DNA from: Deltaproteobacteria bacterium HGW-Deltaproteobacteria-14
GTDB taxonomy: Bacteria > Myxococcota_A > UBA9042 > PHBI01
DNA: 64,000 nt
Direction of reading: 5' to 3'
Assembly (NCBI GenBank): GCA_002841945.1
Contig: PHBI01000037.1
Location: forward strand, 31,513 to 95,512
Positions 39,075 to 50,022 of this stretch are shown in pieces. The notes under the pieces are model-generated. The model was not told the origin of the DNA and made no database searches. It worked only from the letters and a program-made list of their open reading frames with translations. Each line of letters opens with the position of its first letter. The first letter of the stretch is position 1. Both the position numbers and the translations under genes were made by a program.

Positions 39075-41045
39075 ATGGAACTCGTTTGGGAAGAGGACGG
39101 ACTGGAGCAGAGCGTCGAGCTCGGCCCCGACCGGGCCGAGGTGATGGTCGGCCGCCACAAGGATTGCGACATTCGCGTGTCGCGACCTTCGGTGAGCCGT
39201 CGGCACTGCCTCTTCAGTTGGAACAACGGCAACGTGATCGTGACCGACCAAGAGAGCACGGCCGGCACGTACATTGACGGGAAGAAGATCCGTCGCTCCC
39301 GGGTGGACCCTGGGACGGCGGTGAACTGCGGGGGCGTGATCGTGCTGCTCGACGAGGGCTCGGCCCGCGGTCGAGGCAGCGCGCCGCCGGCGCGGTCGGC
39401 TCCGGTCGACGACTTCTTCTCGGACACCCCCGCGCGCCGCGCGGCGCCACCGCCGGTGGCAGAGGAGCGGCCGTCACGCCGGCGTGCCCCGCCCGTGGAC
39501 GAGGAGCCGCCGTCGCGACGGCGGTCCTCGCCGCCGCCGGTCGAGGAGGCGCCACCGCCGCGCCGCAGCGCCGGTGACGACATCGACAAGCTGTTCGACG
39601 ATCCGCCGGTTCGGCGGCGCCGAGCCGATCAGCCCACGGCCGAGGCCGAGCCTCGGAGATCGCGTCGATCCGCGCCCGCCGATGACTTCTTCTCGTCCCC
39701 CGATCCCGAGCCGCTGCCGGCCCCGGCCCCGGCCCCGGCCGCCGCGGACGACTTCTTCTCGTCCTCCGATCCCGAGCCGCTCCCCGCGCCGAAGCGGAGC
39801 GGCGGCTTCGATCCCGACGCGTTCTTCGGCAGCGACGACGGCTTCGACGACTGGGAGCCCCCGGCGCCGGAGCCCGAGCCCGAGCCCGAGCCTGAGCCGG
39901 AGCCGGTCGCGGCGCCCCGGATCGAGCACCACGCCGTCTACCTCCTGTACGTGGACGACGACGGAGCCGAGCAGGAGGTCCGCGTCGAGAAGGACGCCGA
40001 GCCGATCTTGATCGGGCGCCGCTCCGGCGCGTCGGTCAAGGTCCGCAACCCGAGCGTCTCCGGCAAGCACTGCACCGTCGGCTACCTCGCGGACGAGGTC
40101 GTCGTGCGAGACCTCGGCAGCTCGAACGGGACGTTCATCAACAACGACCGCGTGCGACGCGGGACGGTCCTCGACGGCGACATCATCCGCTGCGGGCGCT
40201 TCGAGCTGCGGGTGAGCTTCGTCGCGCACAAGGAGCTGGCGCAGGCCGAGTACGAGGAGTGGGGCGACGACGACTGGGGCGAGGACCTCGACATGGGGCC
40301 GCCGCGCTATCACCTCATCTACTCCGACGATCGCGGCGAGCTGACCTCGGTGACGATGGGCGAGCACGAGCGGGTGCTCGCGGTCGGCAGCGAGGGGTGC
40401 GAGATCAACATCGAGAAGCGCGAGGTCGAGCCCGAGCACTGCGAGCTCACCTGGGACGAGGGCGTCCTCGTCGTGACCGATCTGCGGAGCGAGACCGGGA
40501 CCTTCGTGAACGAGGAGGCGGTCGAGGACGAGACGGTCCGCAACGGCGACGTCATCATCGTCGGCCTGGCGCGGATCCACGTCGTGCGCGGCTGCTCGGT
40601 CGAGCGTAAGCCGCCGCTCCCGGAGTACCGCTCCGACGTCGCCGACCTCTGGGCGCGCCACCTCGAGAACCGCGACGACGACCTCGAGATCCTCTTCATC
40701 GACGGCGAGGAGACCGACGAGGGTGGCAAGCACGAGCTGTCGCTGTGGGGCAACGGCGAGTCGCGGATCGAGATCATCACCGAGACCGATCGCTTCTCGG
40801 TCACGGGGATGATCGACCGCGACCTGCGGCGCCTCATCTACGAGTCTCTGCTGCGCGCGGGCTACCCCGACACGGCCACCAGCAAGGTCCGCAGCGGCGA
40901 GGAGCCGCCCGAGATCAACGTCTTCCAGGGTCGCGACGAGTCGCGGGTGCTGCTGACGAAGGCGCTCGTTCAGCGCTCCCCGGGCTACCACGAGGTGCTC
41001 GAGGTGCTGCGCGCGGTGTGCACGGAGATGTCCGCCGGGACCTGA
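39075..41045 (+). CDS. Protein with three FHA domains
   Basis: The 656-residue product has GAGGG 5 nt upstream of the ATG. FHA1 (about 5-85) has VGRHKDCDIRVSRPSVSRRHC and STAGTYIDG. FHA2 (about 288-385) is canonical, with IGRRSGASVKVRNPSVSGKHC and DLGSSNGTFINN. FHA3 (about 410-505) is degenerate: VGSEGCEINIEKREVEPEHC lacks the usual Arg and Ser phosphothreonine contacts. The linker between FHA1 and FHA2 is acidic/proline-rich and carries D-D-F-F three times plus D-A-F-F. The last 130 residues form an unrecognised alpha/beta domain. FHA domains bind phosphothreonine, and a Ser/Thr kinase gene ends 97 nt away on the other strand, a likely partner. Confidence 0.9.
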   Translation: MELVWEEDGLEQSVELGPDRAEVMVGRHKDCDIRVSRPSVSRRHCLFSWNNGNVIVTDQESTAGTYIDGKKIRRSRVDPGTAVNCGGVIVLLDEGSARGRGSAPPARSAPVDDFFSDTPARRAAPPPVAEERPSRRRAPPVDEEPPSRRRSSPPPVEEAPPPRRSAGDDIDKLFDDPPVRRRRADQPTAEAEPRRSRRSAPADDFFSSPDPEPLPAPAPAPAAADDFFSSSDPEPLPAPKRSGGFDPDAFFGSDDGFDDWEPPAPEPEPEPEPEPEPVAAPRIEHHAVYLLYVDDDGAEQEVRVEKDAEPILIGRRSGASVKVRNPSVSGKHCTVGYLADEVVVRDLGSSNGTFINNDRVRRGTVLDGDIIRCGRFELRVSFVAHKELAQAEYEEWGDDDWGEDLDMGPPRYHLIYSDDRGELTSVTMGEHERVLAVGSEGCEINIEKREVEPEHCELTWDEGVLVVTDLRSETGTFVNEEAVEDETVRNGDVIIVGLARIHVVRGCSVERKPPLPEYRSDVADLWARHLENRDDDLEILFIDGEETDEGGKHELSLWGNGESRIEIITETDRFSVTGMIDRDLRRLIYESLLRAGYPDTATSKVRSGEEPPEINVFQGRDESRVLLTKALVQRSPGYHEVLEVLRAVCTEMSAGT

Positions 41046-41141
41046 CCGGGTGAGGTCGGGGCGTCTCCTGGAGGCCGTCGGCCTCGGGCCGACGGTCGTC
41101 GTGCTCTGCGCTCTGGGGCGCCCCAGCCTGGGCGCCTTCGA

Positions 41142-43169
<2,028 letters not shown>

Positions 43170-43376
43170 CGCGCGCGGATCCCCTCTTCCTGCACGAAAG
43201 ACACCCCAACTCCCGCCGCTTGGCAACCCCTGGCGCTGATTCCGGGCACCCCGCAGCGCGTTCGCTCACGACGCGCTTCGAACTTGCCGTGAATAGCCTC
43301 GGGAGGGGCGCAGTCATGACCCCCATGCCGCGCCGGCGATGGTGAGATCGGGCGGCCGGCGGCGGCGGAGGTGGTG

Positions 43377-44339
43377 ATGAGCGGCACGAGGTGGTGGGCT
43401 GGCGCGCTCGTAGGCGTGATGACGTTTGGCCTCGGTGCGGCGGGCGCGGCCGCGCAGCCGTGGCCTGGCGGCGGCGCGAGCGGGTGGGAGGACCCGCGGT
43501 GGAGCGACGACGGCGCGGACACCACCGCTCGACCTGGCGCCGACAGCGACGCGGCCACGGGCTGGGGCGAACAGCGAGGGGCCCTCGAGGGCGGCGAGCG
43601 CGCGCGGCCACCGCAGGATCTGCGCCTGCTCGAGGCCGAGGTGCTCGACGAGATGAACCGGATGCGGCGCGACCCGCGAGCCTACGCGGGCAAGCTCCGG
43701 CAGCTGCGGACGCACTTCGACGGGACCGTCCTGCGCGTGCCCGGAAAGCCCGCCGTGCTCACCGAGGAGGGCGGGAGCGCCGTGGACGAGGCCATCGCCG
43801 TCCTCGAGCGGACCGGCGCGCGGCCGCTGCTGAGCTGGTCGGACGGCCTCGCGGCCGCCGCCCGCGACCACGCCTCCGACCTGGCGGTGAGCGGGCGCCT
43901 CGGCCACGCCGGCAGCGACGGGAGCCAGCCCGACGACCGCGCCTCGCGCCACGGGCGCTGGCACGAGCTGGTGGCCGAGAACATCACCTTCGGCTCGATG
44001 ACCGCCGAGGAGGTCGTCGTGGACCTGCTCATCGACGACGGGGTCGCCGACCGCGGCCACCGCGACGTGCTGCTCGACCGCGGGCTCCACGTGGCCGGCG
44101 TCGCCTGCGGCACCCACCCGAGCTACCGCCGCACCTGCGTCATCGACTACGCGACGGCTTTCGACGACGCCCGGGGGACCCCGCGCACGCAGCCTCCGAC
44201 CGCGCGCGCCCCGGAGATCCGCGACGCCCCCTCCCCCGCGCCCCGGGTCGAGGTCCGCCCGGTCCCACGCCGCCAGGTCCCACCGCAGCGGCGCCAGCCC
44301 CCCACCACGCCCGACCTCGAGCCCATCATCGAGGTGTGA
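43377..44339 (+). CDS. Secreted CAP/SCP-domain protein
   Basis: The 320-residue product starts at an ATG 6 nt after GGAG (two in-frame GTG codons lie just before it). A signal peptide (MSGTRWWAGALVGVMTFGLGAAGAAA) is followed by a CAP domain (about 85-245): LRLLEAEVLDEMNRMRRDP, LLSWSDGLAAAARDHASDLA, GHAGSDGSQPDDRASRHG, ENITFG and GHRDVLLDRGLHVAGVACG. The conserved His and Glu of the CAP cavity are visible. A Pro/Arg-rich tail ends the protein. CAP proteins are extracellular, with lipid-, peptide- or wall-related roles. It is divergent from the kinase gene. Confidence 0.9.
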   Translation: MSGTRWWAGALVGVMTFGLGAAGAAAQPWPGGGASGWEDPRWSDDGADTTARPGADSDAATGWGEQRGALEGGERARPPQDLRLLEAEVLDEMNRMRRDPRAYAGKLRQLRTHFDGTVLRVPGKPAVLTEEGGSAVDEAIAVLERTGARPLLSWSDGLAAAARDHASDLAVSGRLGHAGSDGSQPDDRASRHGRWHELVAENITFGSMTAEEVVVDLLIDDGVADRGHRDVLLDRGLHVAGVACGTHPSYRRTCVIDYATAFDDARGTPRTQPPTARAPEIRDAPSPAPRVEVRPVPRRQVPPQRRQPPTTPDLEPIIEV

Positions 44340-44548
44340 CCACGTACGAGCGGGTGCGTGCGCGGGGCGGATGCGCGGGTCCGTGGGCGTGGGGGCGAGC
44401 GAGCCCCTCCCCTGCCGGTGCCGATGCCGCCGCCGTCGCCCCCGCCGCTGCGCTGGCGCCGCCCCGGCTCTCGCGGACGTGCACGCTCTCGCAGGCGCCC
44501 CCATCTGTGGAGCGTTAGCCGAACGGGTAGCCAGCCTCCAGATCCCCA
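44340..44548. other. GC-rich stretch before the 69-bp repeats, no gene seen
   Basis: The segment between the CAP gene and the tandem repeats shows only short composition-driven open frames. It belongs to a convergent intergenic region of 399 bp. Confidence 0.55.
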
Positions 44549-44722
44549 GGGAAAAGTGAAAAGTGAGGGTGCCTGACCCCTCATACGGCGTGCCCTACGT
44601 GGATCCTTACCGAAAGAGGGAAAAGTGAAAAGTGAGGGTGCCTGACCCCTCATACGGCGTGCCCTACGTGGATCCTTACCGAGAGGGGGAAAAGTGAAAA
44701 GTGAGGGTGCCTGACCCCTCAT
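44549..44722. repeat. Tandem 69-bp repeat, two full copies plus 36 bp
   Basis: The copies are at 44549-44617, 44618-44686 and (partial) 44687-44722. Each starts GGGAAAAGTGAAAAGTGAG and continues with a small imperfect hairpin, GAGGGT-GCCTG-ACCCCTC. Full copies also hold CTACGTGGATCCTTACCG. The copies differ at only one or two bases. The array is AT-richer than its surroundings and lies between two convergent genes, the usual site of REP-type elements. Confidence 0.9.
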
Positions 44723-44738
44723 GAGCGAGCGCGTCCGA

Positions 44739-45743
44739 TCAGAGGGCGCGGACGATGCGCTGAACGACGCCGGGGCCCTCGTAGACGAGGCTCGTGTAGA
44801 GCTGGACCAGGGTCGCGCCGGCGTCGAGGCGCGCGCGGACGTCCTCGGCGGTGGAGATGCCGCCGACGCCGATGATCGGCAGCTTCCCGCCCGCGCGCTC
44901 CGCGATCGCCGCGACCAGCGCGTTCGCACGGACCGTGAGCGGTCGCCCGCTGAGGCCGCCCGCCGCGGTCGCCCCGGCAGAGCGCAGCCCGGCGCGCGAC
45001 AGCGTCGTGTTGGTGGCGACGACCCCGTCGACGCCGCGATCGAGCAGGACCCCGAGGGCGTCGTCGAGCCCGGCGTCGTCGAGGTCCGGCGCGAGCTTCA
45101 CGAGCAGCGGCGTGCGCCTCGGCTGGGCGTCCCGGCTGGCCAGCGCCGCGTCGAGCAGCGCCTCGAGCGCGGCGCGCCCCTGCAGCCTCCGGAGGCCGAT
45201 CGTGTTCGGCGAGGACACGTTGATGACGAGATAGTCCGCCAGCGGCGCGAAGCGGTCCACCAGCGCCGCGTAGTCCTCCGGGGCCCGCTCGAGGGGCGTG
45301 TCCTTGTTCTTGCCGATGTTCACCCCGACCACCAGCCCCGGCGGGCGCGGGCGCGAAAGCTGCGCCGCCACGAAGTCCGCGCCCCGGGACGGGAAGCCCA
45401 GGCGGTTGACGATCGCCGCGTCCACCGGGAGGCGGAAGACGCGCGGGCCGGCGTTGCCCGGCTGGGGTCGCAGCGTCACCGTCCCGACCTCGAGGTGGCC
45501 AAAGCCCAGGGTCGCCAGGCCGGCGACGGCCACCGCGTCCTTGTCGTAGCCGGCGGCGAGGCCCAACGGGTTCTGAAAGCGCAGCCCGAACGCCTCGACC
45601 GGGCACGGCGGCGCCTGAAACAGCGGCCGAATCAGCGCCTGCAGCGCGCGGCTCGCGCTGACGAGCTGCATCGCGCGCAGGCTCGCCGCGTGCGCGCGCT
45701 CCGGCGCGAGCCGAAAGAGCAGCGGCCGCACGGCGCGGTACAT
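44739..45743 (-). CDS. pyrD: Dihydroorotate dehydrogenase, class 2
   Basis: The 334-residue product has the quinone-linked class 2 features: an N-terminal helical membrane-association region ([18 protein letters not shown]), NPLGLAAGYDKDAVA, GFGHLEVGTVTLRPQPGN, NRLGFPSRG, VGVNIGKNKDT and the active-site serine in YLVINVSSPNT. GLSGRPLTV and IIGVGGISTAEDV for FMN are also present. It oxidises dihydroorotate to orotate at the inner membrane. Its ATG overlaps the stop codon of pyrFE (TGATG), so the last two genes of the pyr operon are translationally coupled. Confidence 0.97.
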   Translation of the reverse strand: MYRAVRPLLFRLAPERAHAASLRAMQLVSASRALQALIRPLFQAPPCPVEAFGLRFQNPLGLAAGYDKDAVAVAGLATLGFGHLEVGTVTLRPQPGNAGPRVFRLPVDAAIVNRLGFPSRGADFVAAQLSRPRPPGLVVGVNIGKNKDTPLERAPEDYAALVDRFAPLADYLVINVSSPNTIGLRRLQGRAALEALLDAALASRDAQPRRTPLLVKLAPDLDDAGLDDALGVLLDRGVDGVVATNTTLSRAGLRSAGATAAGGLSGRPLTVRANALVAAIAERAGGKLPIIGVGGISTAEDVRARLDAGATLVQLYTSLVYEGPGVVQRIVRAL

Positions 45744-47167
45744 CAGGCCCCCTGCCCGGCCGCCAGGAACGCCAACACCCGCTCGGCGTCGGCCTCGCTC
45801 ACCCGGCCGCTGCGCCGCCACCGCGCGAGCAGCCCGCGCAGCGTGAAGACCGCGTGAAAGCCGTAGCCCGCGGCCTCGAGGGACTCCCGCGCGCCGGACT
45901 CGCGGTCGATGAGCACCACGATGTCGCGCACCTCGAGCCCCGCCGCCGTGAGCCGCTCGATCGCCTCGACCTTGCTGCCCCCGGTGGTCGCGAGGTCGTC
46001 GAGGACCACCGCGCGCTGGCCGGGCACGAACACCCCCTCGACCGCCACCCGGGTGCCGTACTCCTTCGCCTCGCGGCGCGGATAGACCAGCGACCACCCA
46101 CCCGCGAGCGCCACCGCCGTGCCGATGGGCAGCGCCGCGTAGGGCAGCGCCGCGACGTGGTCGAAGGGCAGCGCGCGCAGGAGATCGACGTAGGCGCCGG
46201 CCACCTGGCGCAGCAGCGCCGGGTGGGCCACCAGGCGCCGCAGATCGAGGTAGATCGGCGAGGTCGCCCCAGACTTCAGGGTGAAGCTGCCGAAGCGCGC
46301 GCAGGCCGCGTCGACCAACCCGTCGGCGAGGGCGTCGTGGTGCATCGCACCCAGTTCCAGCCCGGCGTTACTGAAGGGTTTTCGGAAATCGTTGATGCGA
46401 TCGCGAAGGTCTCTCGCGGCGGCCGCGGGGTCGCCGGCGCGGCTGATCCCACGGGACACCGAGACGAGCAACCCGAGCCCGTCCGCGCGCAGCCCGGCGG
46501 TGACGGCCGCGGCCAGGTCGCCGCCCTGGGCGCCGACACCGGGCGCCAGGATCCAGAGCTCGGGGGCGCGGGCGCGCACCGCGCGCAGCGCCTCGGGGTG
46601 GGTCGCCCCGACCACCAGGCCGACGTTGTCCGCCTGGTTCCAGCCCCGCGCGAGGGTCGCGAGGTGCTCATAAAGCCGCAGCGGGGGCGTGGAGCCGGCG
46701 AGCGCCAGGTCCTGCAGATCCCCCGAGCCGGGGTTCGAGGTCTTGCAGAGCACGAAGACGCCCCGGTCGGCGCGAGCCGAGAACGGCGCCACGCTGTCGC
46801 CACCGAGGTAGGGCGACACGGTGATCGCGTCGGCGCCGAGCGCGTCGAAGGCGGCGCTCGCGTAGGCGTCGGCGGTGGACGCGATGTCGCCGCGCTTGGC
46901 GTCGAGGAGCACCGGGACGCCGTCGGGGACCGCCGCGATGACCTCGCGCAGGGCGGCGAAGCCGGCCGCTCCCCAGCGCTCGAAGAACGCCGCGTTGGGC
47001 TTGTAGCAGGCGGCGTAGGGCGCCGTCGCCGCGATGAGGCGCAGGCACGCGGCGGCGCCGGCCGCGGCCGTGTCCTCGGCCAGCTCGCCCGGGTGCGGGT
47101 CGAGGCCGACGCACAGCAGCGTGTCGGCGGCACGGGCGCGCGCCGCGAGGCGCTGAAAGAAGCTCAC
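45743..47167 (-). CDS. pyrFE: Fused OMP decarboxylase / orotate phosphoribosyltransferase
   Basis: The 474-residue product begins at a GTG overlapping the pyrB stop codon (GTGA). Residues 1-270 are a group 2 orotidine-5'-phosphate decarboxylase with [43 protein letters not shown] and [11 protein letters not shown]. Residues 275-474 are orotate phosphoribosyltransferase with [18 protein letters not shown] and the PRPP motif [18 protein letters not shown]. The order is the reverse of eukaryotic UMP synthase. An ATG codon at residue 275 marks where a free PyrE would begin, and the preceding 40 bases are unusually AT-rich. It catalyses the last two steps to UMP; fusion may channel OMP. Confidence 0.95.
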   Translation of the reverse strand: MSFFQRLAARARAADTLLCVGLDPHPGELAEDTAAAGAAACLRLIAATAPYAACYKPNAAFFERWGAAGFAALREVIAAVPDGVPVLLDAKRGDIASTADAYASAAFDALGADAITVSPYLGGDSVAPFSARADRGVFVLCKTSNPGSGDLQDLALAGSTPPLRLYEHLATLARGWNQADNVGLVVGATHPEALRAVRARAPELWILAPGVGAQGGDLAAAVTAGLRADGLGLLVSVSRGISRAGDPAAAARDLRDRINDFRKPFSNAGLELGAMHHDALADGLVDAACARFGSFTLKSGATSPIYLDLRRLVAHPALLRQVAGAYVDLLRALPFDHVAALPYAALPIGTAVALAGGWSLVYPRREAKEYGTRVAVEGVFVPGQRAVVLDDLATTGGSKVEAIERLTAAGLEVRDIVVLIDRESGARESLEAAGYGFHAVFTLRGLLARWRRSGRVSEADAERVLAFLAAGQGA

Positions 47168-48159
47168 GCCTTGCCCAGGACCATCGCCAGGACCGCCATC
47201 CGCACGTACATACCGTTCTCCATCTGGCGGAAGTAGGCGGCTCGCGGGTCGGCGTCGACGGCCATGGAGATCTCGCCGACGCGCGGCAGCGGGTGCATGA
47301 CGATCATGCGGTCTTTGGCGGCGAGCATCGTCTCCGGGGTGATGACGTAGGCGCCGCGCACGCCCTCGTAGGCCGCCTGGTCGTCGAAGCGCTCCTTCTG
47401 GACGCGGGTGACGTAGAGCACGTCGGTCCCGGCGAGCACCTCGTCGAGGCGGTCGTGCTCGACGAGGCGCACGCCGTGGGCGTCGAGCTCGGCCACGAGC
47501 TCGCGCGGCATCCGCAGGATGTCGGGGGAGACGAGGTTGAGGCGCACGTCGTAGAGGGCGAGCAGGCGCGCCAGGGAGTGCACCGTGCGGCCGAACTTGA
47601 GGTCGCCGAGCATCGTGATCGTCAGGCCGTCGACGCGCTCGAGCTCGCTCACGATGGTGAAGAGATCGAGCAGCGCCTGGGTCGGGTGCTCGCCGACGCC
47701 GTCGCCAGCGTTGATGATGGGCTTTCGCGCCACCTCGACGGCCTGGGCGGAGGCCCCGACCTGGGGGTGGCGCAGCACGATGGCGTCGGCGTAGCACTCG
47801 AGGGTCCGGATGGTGTCGGGCAGCGACTCGCCCTTGGACACCGAGGAGTAGTGGACCTCGTTGATGGCGATGACGCTGCCGCCGAGGCGCTCCATCGCCG
47901 CGGTGAACGACGACGCGGTGCGGGTCGAGGGCTCGTAGAAGAGGTTCGCGAGGATCTTGCCCTTGAGCAGGTCGAAGGAGCCGATCCGCGAGACCATCTC
48001 GCGCATCTCGCGCGCCACGCCGAAGACGTGCTCGAGGTCCGGGCGCGCGAACTGGCGCACCGAGATGATGCTCTTGCCGTAGAACGGACCGTCGCGGCGG
48101 TCGCCCAGCGGCACGTGAGGGTTCGACACGCGGCCCTCGGGGGGACGGTAGACAGCCAT
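47164..48159 (-). CDS. pyrB: Aspartate carbamoyltransferase catalytic chain
   Basis: The 331-residue product has the carbamoyl-phosphate motif [25 protein letters not shown], the aspartate-loop region [27 protein letters not shown] and [15 protein letters not shown] lies 5 nt before the ATG. An N-terminal extension of about 25 residues before [10 protein letters not shown] is longer than in E. coli. No pyrI regulatory gene is present. It is the first gene of a tightly overlapping minus-strand operon pyrB-pyrFE-pyrD; pyrC and carAB are not in the window. Confidence 0.96.
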   Translation of the reverse strand: MAVYRPPEGRVSNPHVPLGDRRDGPFYGKSIISVRQFARPDLEHVFGVAREMREMVSRIGSFDLLKGKILANLFYEPSTRTASSFTAAMERLGGSVIAINEVHYSSVSKGESLPDTIRTLECYADAIVLRHPQVGASAQAVEVARKPIINAGDGVGEHPTQALLDLFTIVSELERVDGLTITMLGDLKFGRTVHSLARLLALYDVRLNLVSPDILRMPRELVAELDAHGVRLVEHDRLDEVLAGTDVLYVTRVQKERFDDQAAYEGVRGAYVITPETMLAAKDRMIVMHPLPRVGEISMAVDADPRAAYFRQMENGMYVRMAVLAMVLGKA

Positions 48160-48250
48160 GGGAGCCTCCGGGTTGCCCCTTGATACGCGCGGCGCCGGAG
48201 CGCGTCAACGCGGGGCCTGGGCGTGACGGCAACCCTCCGAAAAGACGAAA

Positions 48251-48280
48251 CGCCCGGAGAGCGGCTGCTCTCCGGGCGTC
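48251..48280 (-). terminator. Rho-independent terminator after the collagen-like lipoprotein genes
   Basis: ACGCCCGGAGAGC (48251-48263) pairs perfectly with GCTCTCCGGGCGT (48268-48280) around a 4-nt loop. On the minus strand it is followed by a T-rich run (TTCGTCTTTTC). It lies 48 nt past the stop codon of the lipoprotein ending at 48328. Confidence 0.88.
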
Positions 48281-48327
48281 TCTGTAGGAGGCGCCGCCAG
48301 CCCTCACGGGCGCGGCGGCTCAGGCGA

Positions 48328-49995
48328 TCACGGGTTGTTGCACATGAGGTTGACGCTCCACCCGTTGAAGACGCCGTTGTCGAGCGACGCGTAGGTGTCG
48401 AGGACGCGGAAGGTCCAGGTCCCGTTGCCGTTGACGCCAGCCAGATCCGAGAGCGGCTCGTCCGGATCGTAGAGCCCAGGGCCGCTGCCGCCGTCGATGA
48501 ACGCGCCGACGAAGTCCACGCCGCTGACGAGCTCGTCGAAGTTGAGGAAGACCGACTCGCCGTCCGGCGCCGTCAGCTCGATCTCCAGGTCGTTGCGGTA
48601 GGTGTGCGTGATGTCCACGCCCACGACGACCGACGCGACCGACGCGCAGCCCGCGACCGTCGCGGTCCGCGTGTACTCGAGGCTGCCCGACGCGATCGGC
48701 AGGCCGAGCGCCACCGGGTTCGTCGGCGCCAGCGAGCCCTCGCCCGCCACGACGTCGAAGAGCTGGCTCAGCGGATCCACCTGGAAGATGGCGGCGTAGG
48801 TCGCCCCCGTCCCGGTCACCGCCGTGCGCACGAGCATGAGCGGCTGGTTGCTGCCGCCGTCGTTGTAGGTCACGACGAAGACGGTCGCGAACTCGCCGGG
48901 GAGGACGGTGCCGGTGTCGTTGGCGACGAAGCGGTAGCCGAACTCCACGCTGCCGTCGCCGAGCTTGTCGACGCCGATCCGCTGGGTGCCCAGGGGCTGC
49001 TCGACGAGCTCCGTCGCGAGGGCGCCGAGCGGCGGGTCGGTGAACAGGGCCGCGTCGCCGTCGACGCTGTCGACGAGGTCGAAGCTCCCGAGGTCGGCGG
49101 CCGCGTTGAAGGCCTTCAGCCCGAAGCTGTTGTCGGGGTCCGCGAGACCACCGAGCTGGTCCTCGATCACGGCCACCTTGGTGGCCCCGGCGGCGTCATC
49201 GTAGACGACCAGGGTGTACCAGCCGCGGTGCTCGAGGGTCATCTCGGGCATCGCCACCAGGACCGCGTCGCTGCTGTCGAGCAGATCGAGCTGCACCGTG
49301 GCCGCGGAGACCGTCTCGTGCACCGTCGCGTCGAGGAAGGTCAGCTCGAAGAGCGGATCGGTCGTCCCGGTCAGGACGAACGTCACATCTCCCCCGGCCT
49401 GGGACACGTCGACCGTCGCGATGTGGGCCGCGAAGGCCTCGACGTTGATGGCGAAGCTGCCCGAGGCCACGTGGCAGCCGTCGGTCACCCAGACGTCGTA
49501 GCGCCAGGACCCCGCCTCGTCGTTGGGGACCGTGAAGGCGTTGTCCGCCGTCCCCGCCATGAGGTCCGGACCGGCGCTGAGCCAGGTGAAATCAAGGCCG
49601 GCGGTGACCGCCGTCCCGCTCTCGGTCTCGACGTCGATCGTGAACTCGGGGCTAGCGGTGCCCGTCAGGATGTAGTCCGGGAGCCCGGTCGTGCCGGTGA
49701 TGACCAGCGGCTCGGTCCCCGCACAGATCGCGTCGGTCCCGGGCTGCCCCGTGTCCCCGTCCGGCCCCGTCGCGCCGGCGTCGCCGACGGGCCCCTTGAC
49801 GCCGTCGTCACCGACGGGCCCCTTGTCTCCGGTCGCGCCGGTCGCGCCGGTCTGCCCTGTATTGCCCGTCGGCCCCTTGTCACCCACGGCCCCGTCGACG
49901 CCCGGCGGGCCCTGGGCCCCGTCGTCCGCCGTGCAGGCACCGAGGAGCAGGCCGACGCTCAGGGCGAACGTCGTCGCTAGATAGCGTGTTCGCAT
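48328..49995 (-). CDS. Collagen-like lipoprotein with P-domain-like C-terminus (paralogue 1)
   Basis: The 555-residue product begins MRTRYLATTFALSVGLLLGAC (lipobox L-G-A-C). Directly after it come 21 uninterrupted Gly-X-Y triplets (for example GPPGVDGAVGDKGPTG). Beta-rich Ig/DUF4397-like segments follow (about 95-400; LVVYDDAAGATKVAV, FGLKAFNAAADLGSF). The end is a proprotein-convertase P-domain-like fold (about 445-555) with ITHTYRNDLEIELTAPDGES and GTWTFRVLDTYASLDNGVFNGWSV. It is 27 nt downstream of the paralogue starting at 52296, same strand. It is probably a surface protein with a collagen-type stalk. Confidence 0.88.
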   Translation of the reverse strand: MRTRYLATTFALSVGLLLGACTADDGAQGPPGVDGAVGDKGPTGNTGQTGATGATGDKGPVGDDGVKGPVGDAGATGPDGDTGQPGTDAICAGTEPLVITGTTGLPDYILTGTASPEFTIDVETESGTAVTAGLDFTWLSAGPDLMAGTADNAFTVPNDEAGSWRYDVWVTDGCHVASGSFAINVEAFAAHIATVDVSQAGGDVTFVLTGTTDPLFELTFLDATVHETVSAATVQLDLLDSSDAVLVAMPEMTLEHRGWYTLVVYDDAAGATKVAVIEDQLGGLADPDNSFGLKAFNAAADLGSFDLVDSVDGDAALFTDPPLGALATELVEQPLGTQRIGVDKLGDGSVEFGYRFVANDTGTVLPGEFATVFVVTYNDGGSNQPLMLVRTAVTGTGATYAAIFQVDPLSQLFDVVAGEGSLAPTNPVALGLPIASGSLEYTRTATVAGCASVASVVVGVDITHTYRNDLEIELTAPDGESVFLNFDELVSGVDFVGAFIDGGSGPGLYDPDEPLSDLAGVNGNGTWTFRVLDTYASLDNGVFNGWSVNLMCNNP

Positions 49996-50022
49996 GTGCA
50001 GTCCTCCTTGTGTTCCGTGTGC

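Noticed and set aside
34245..39251. 1,668-codon open frame on the minus strand
   Set aside because: It is the antisense shadow of the giant lipoprotein; its translation is low-complexity Val/Asp/Gly/Arg, and the plus frame has clear Ig and FG-GAP repeats.
44549..44722. CRISPR array
   Set aside because: Copies are directly contiguous with no unique spacers and there are no cas genes.
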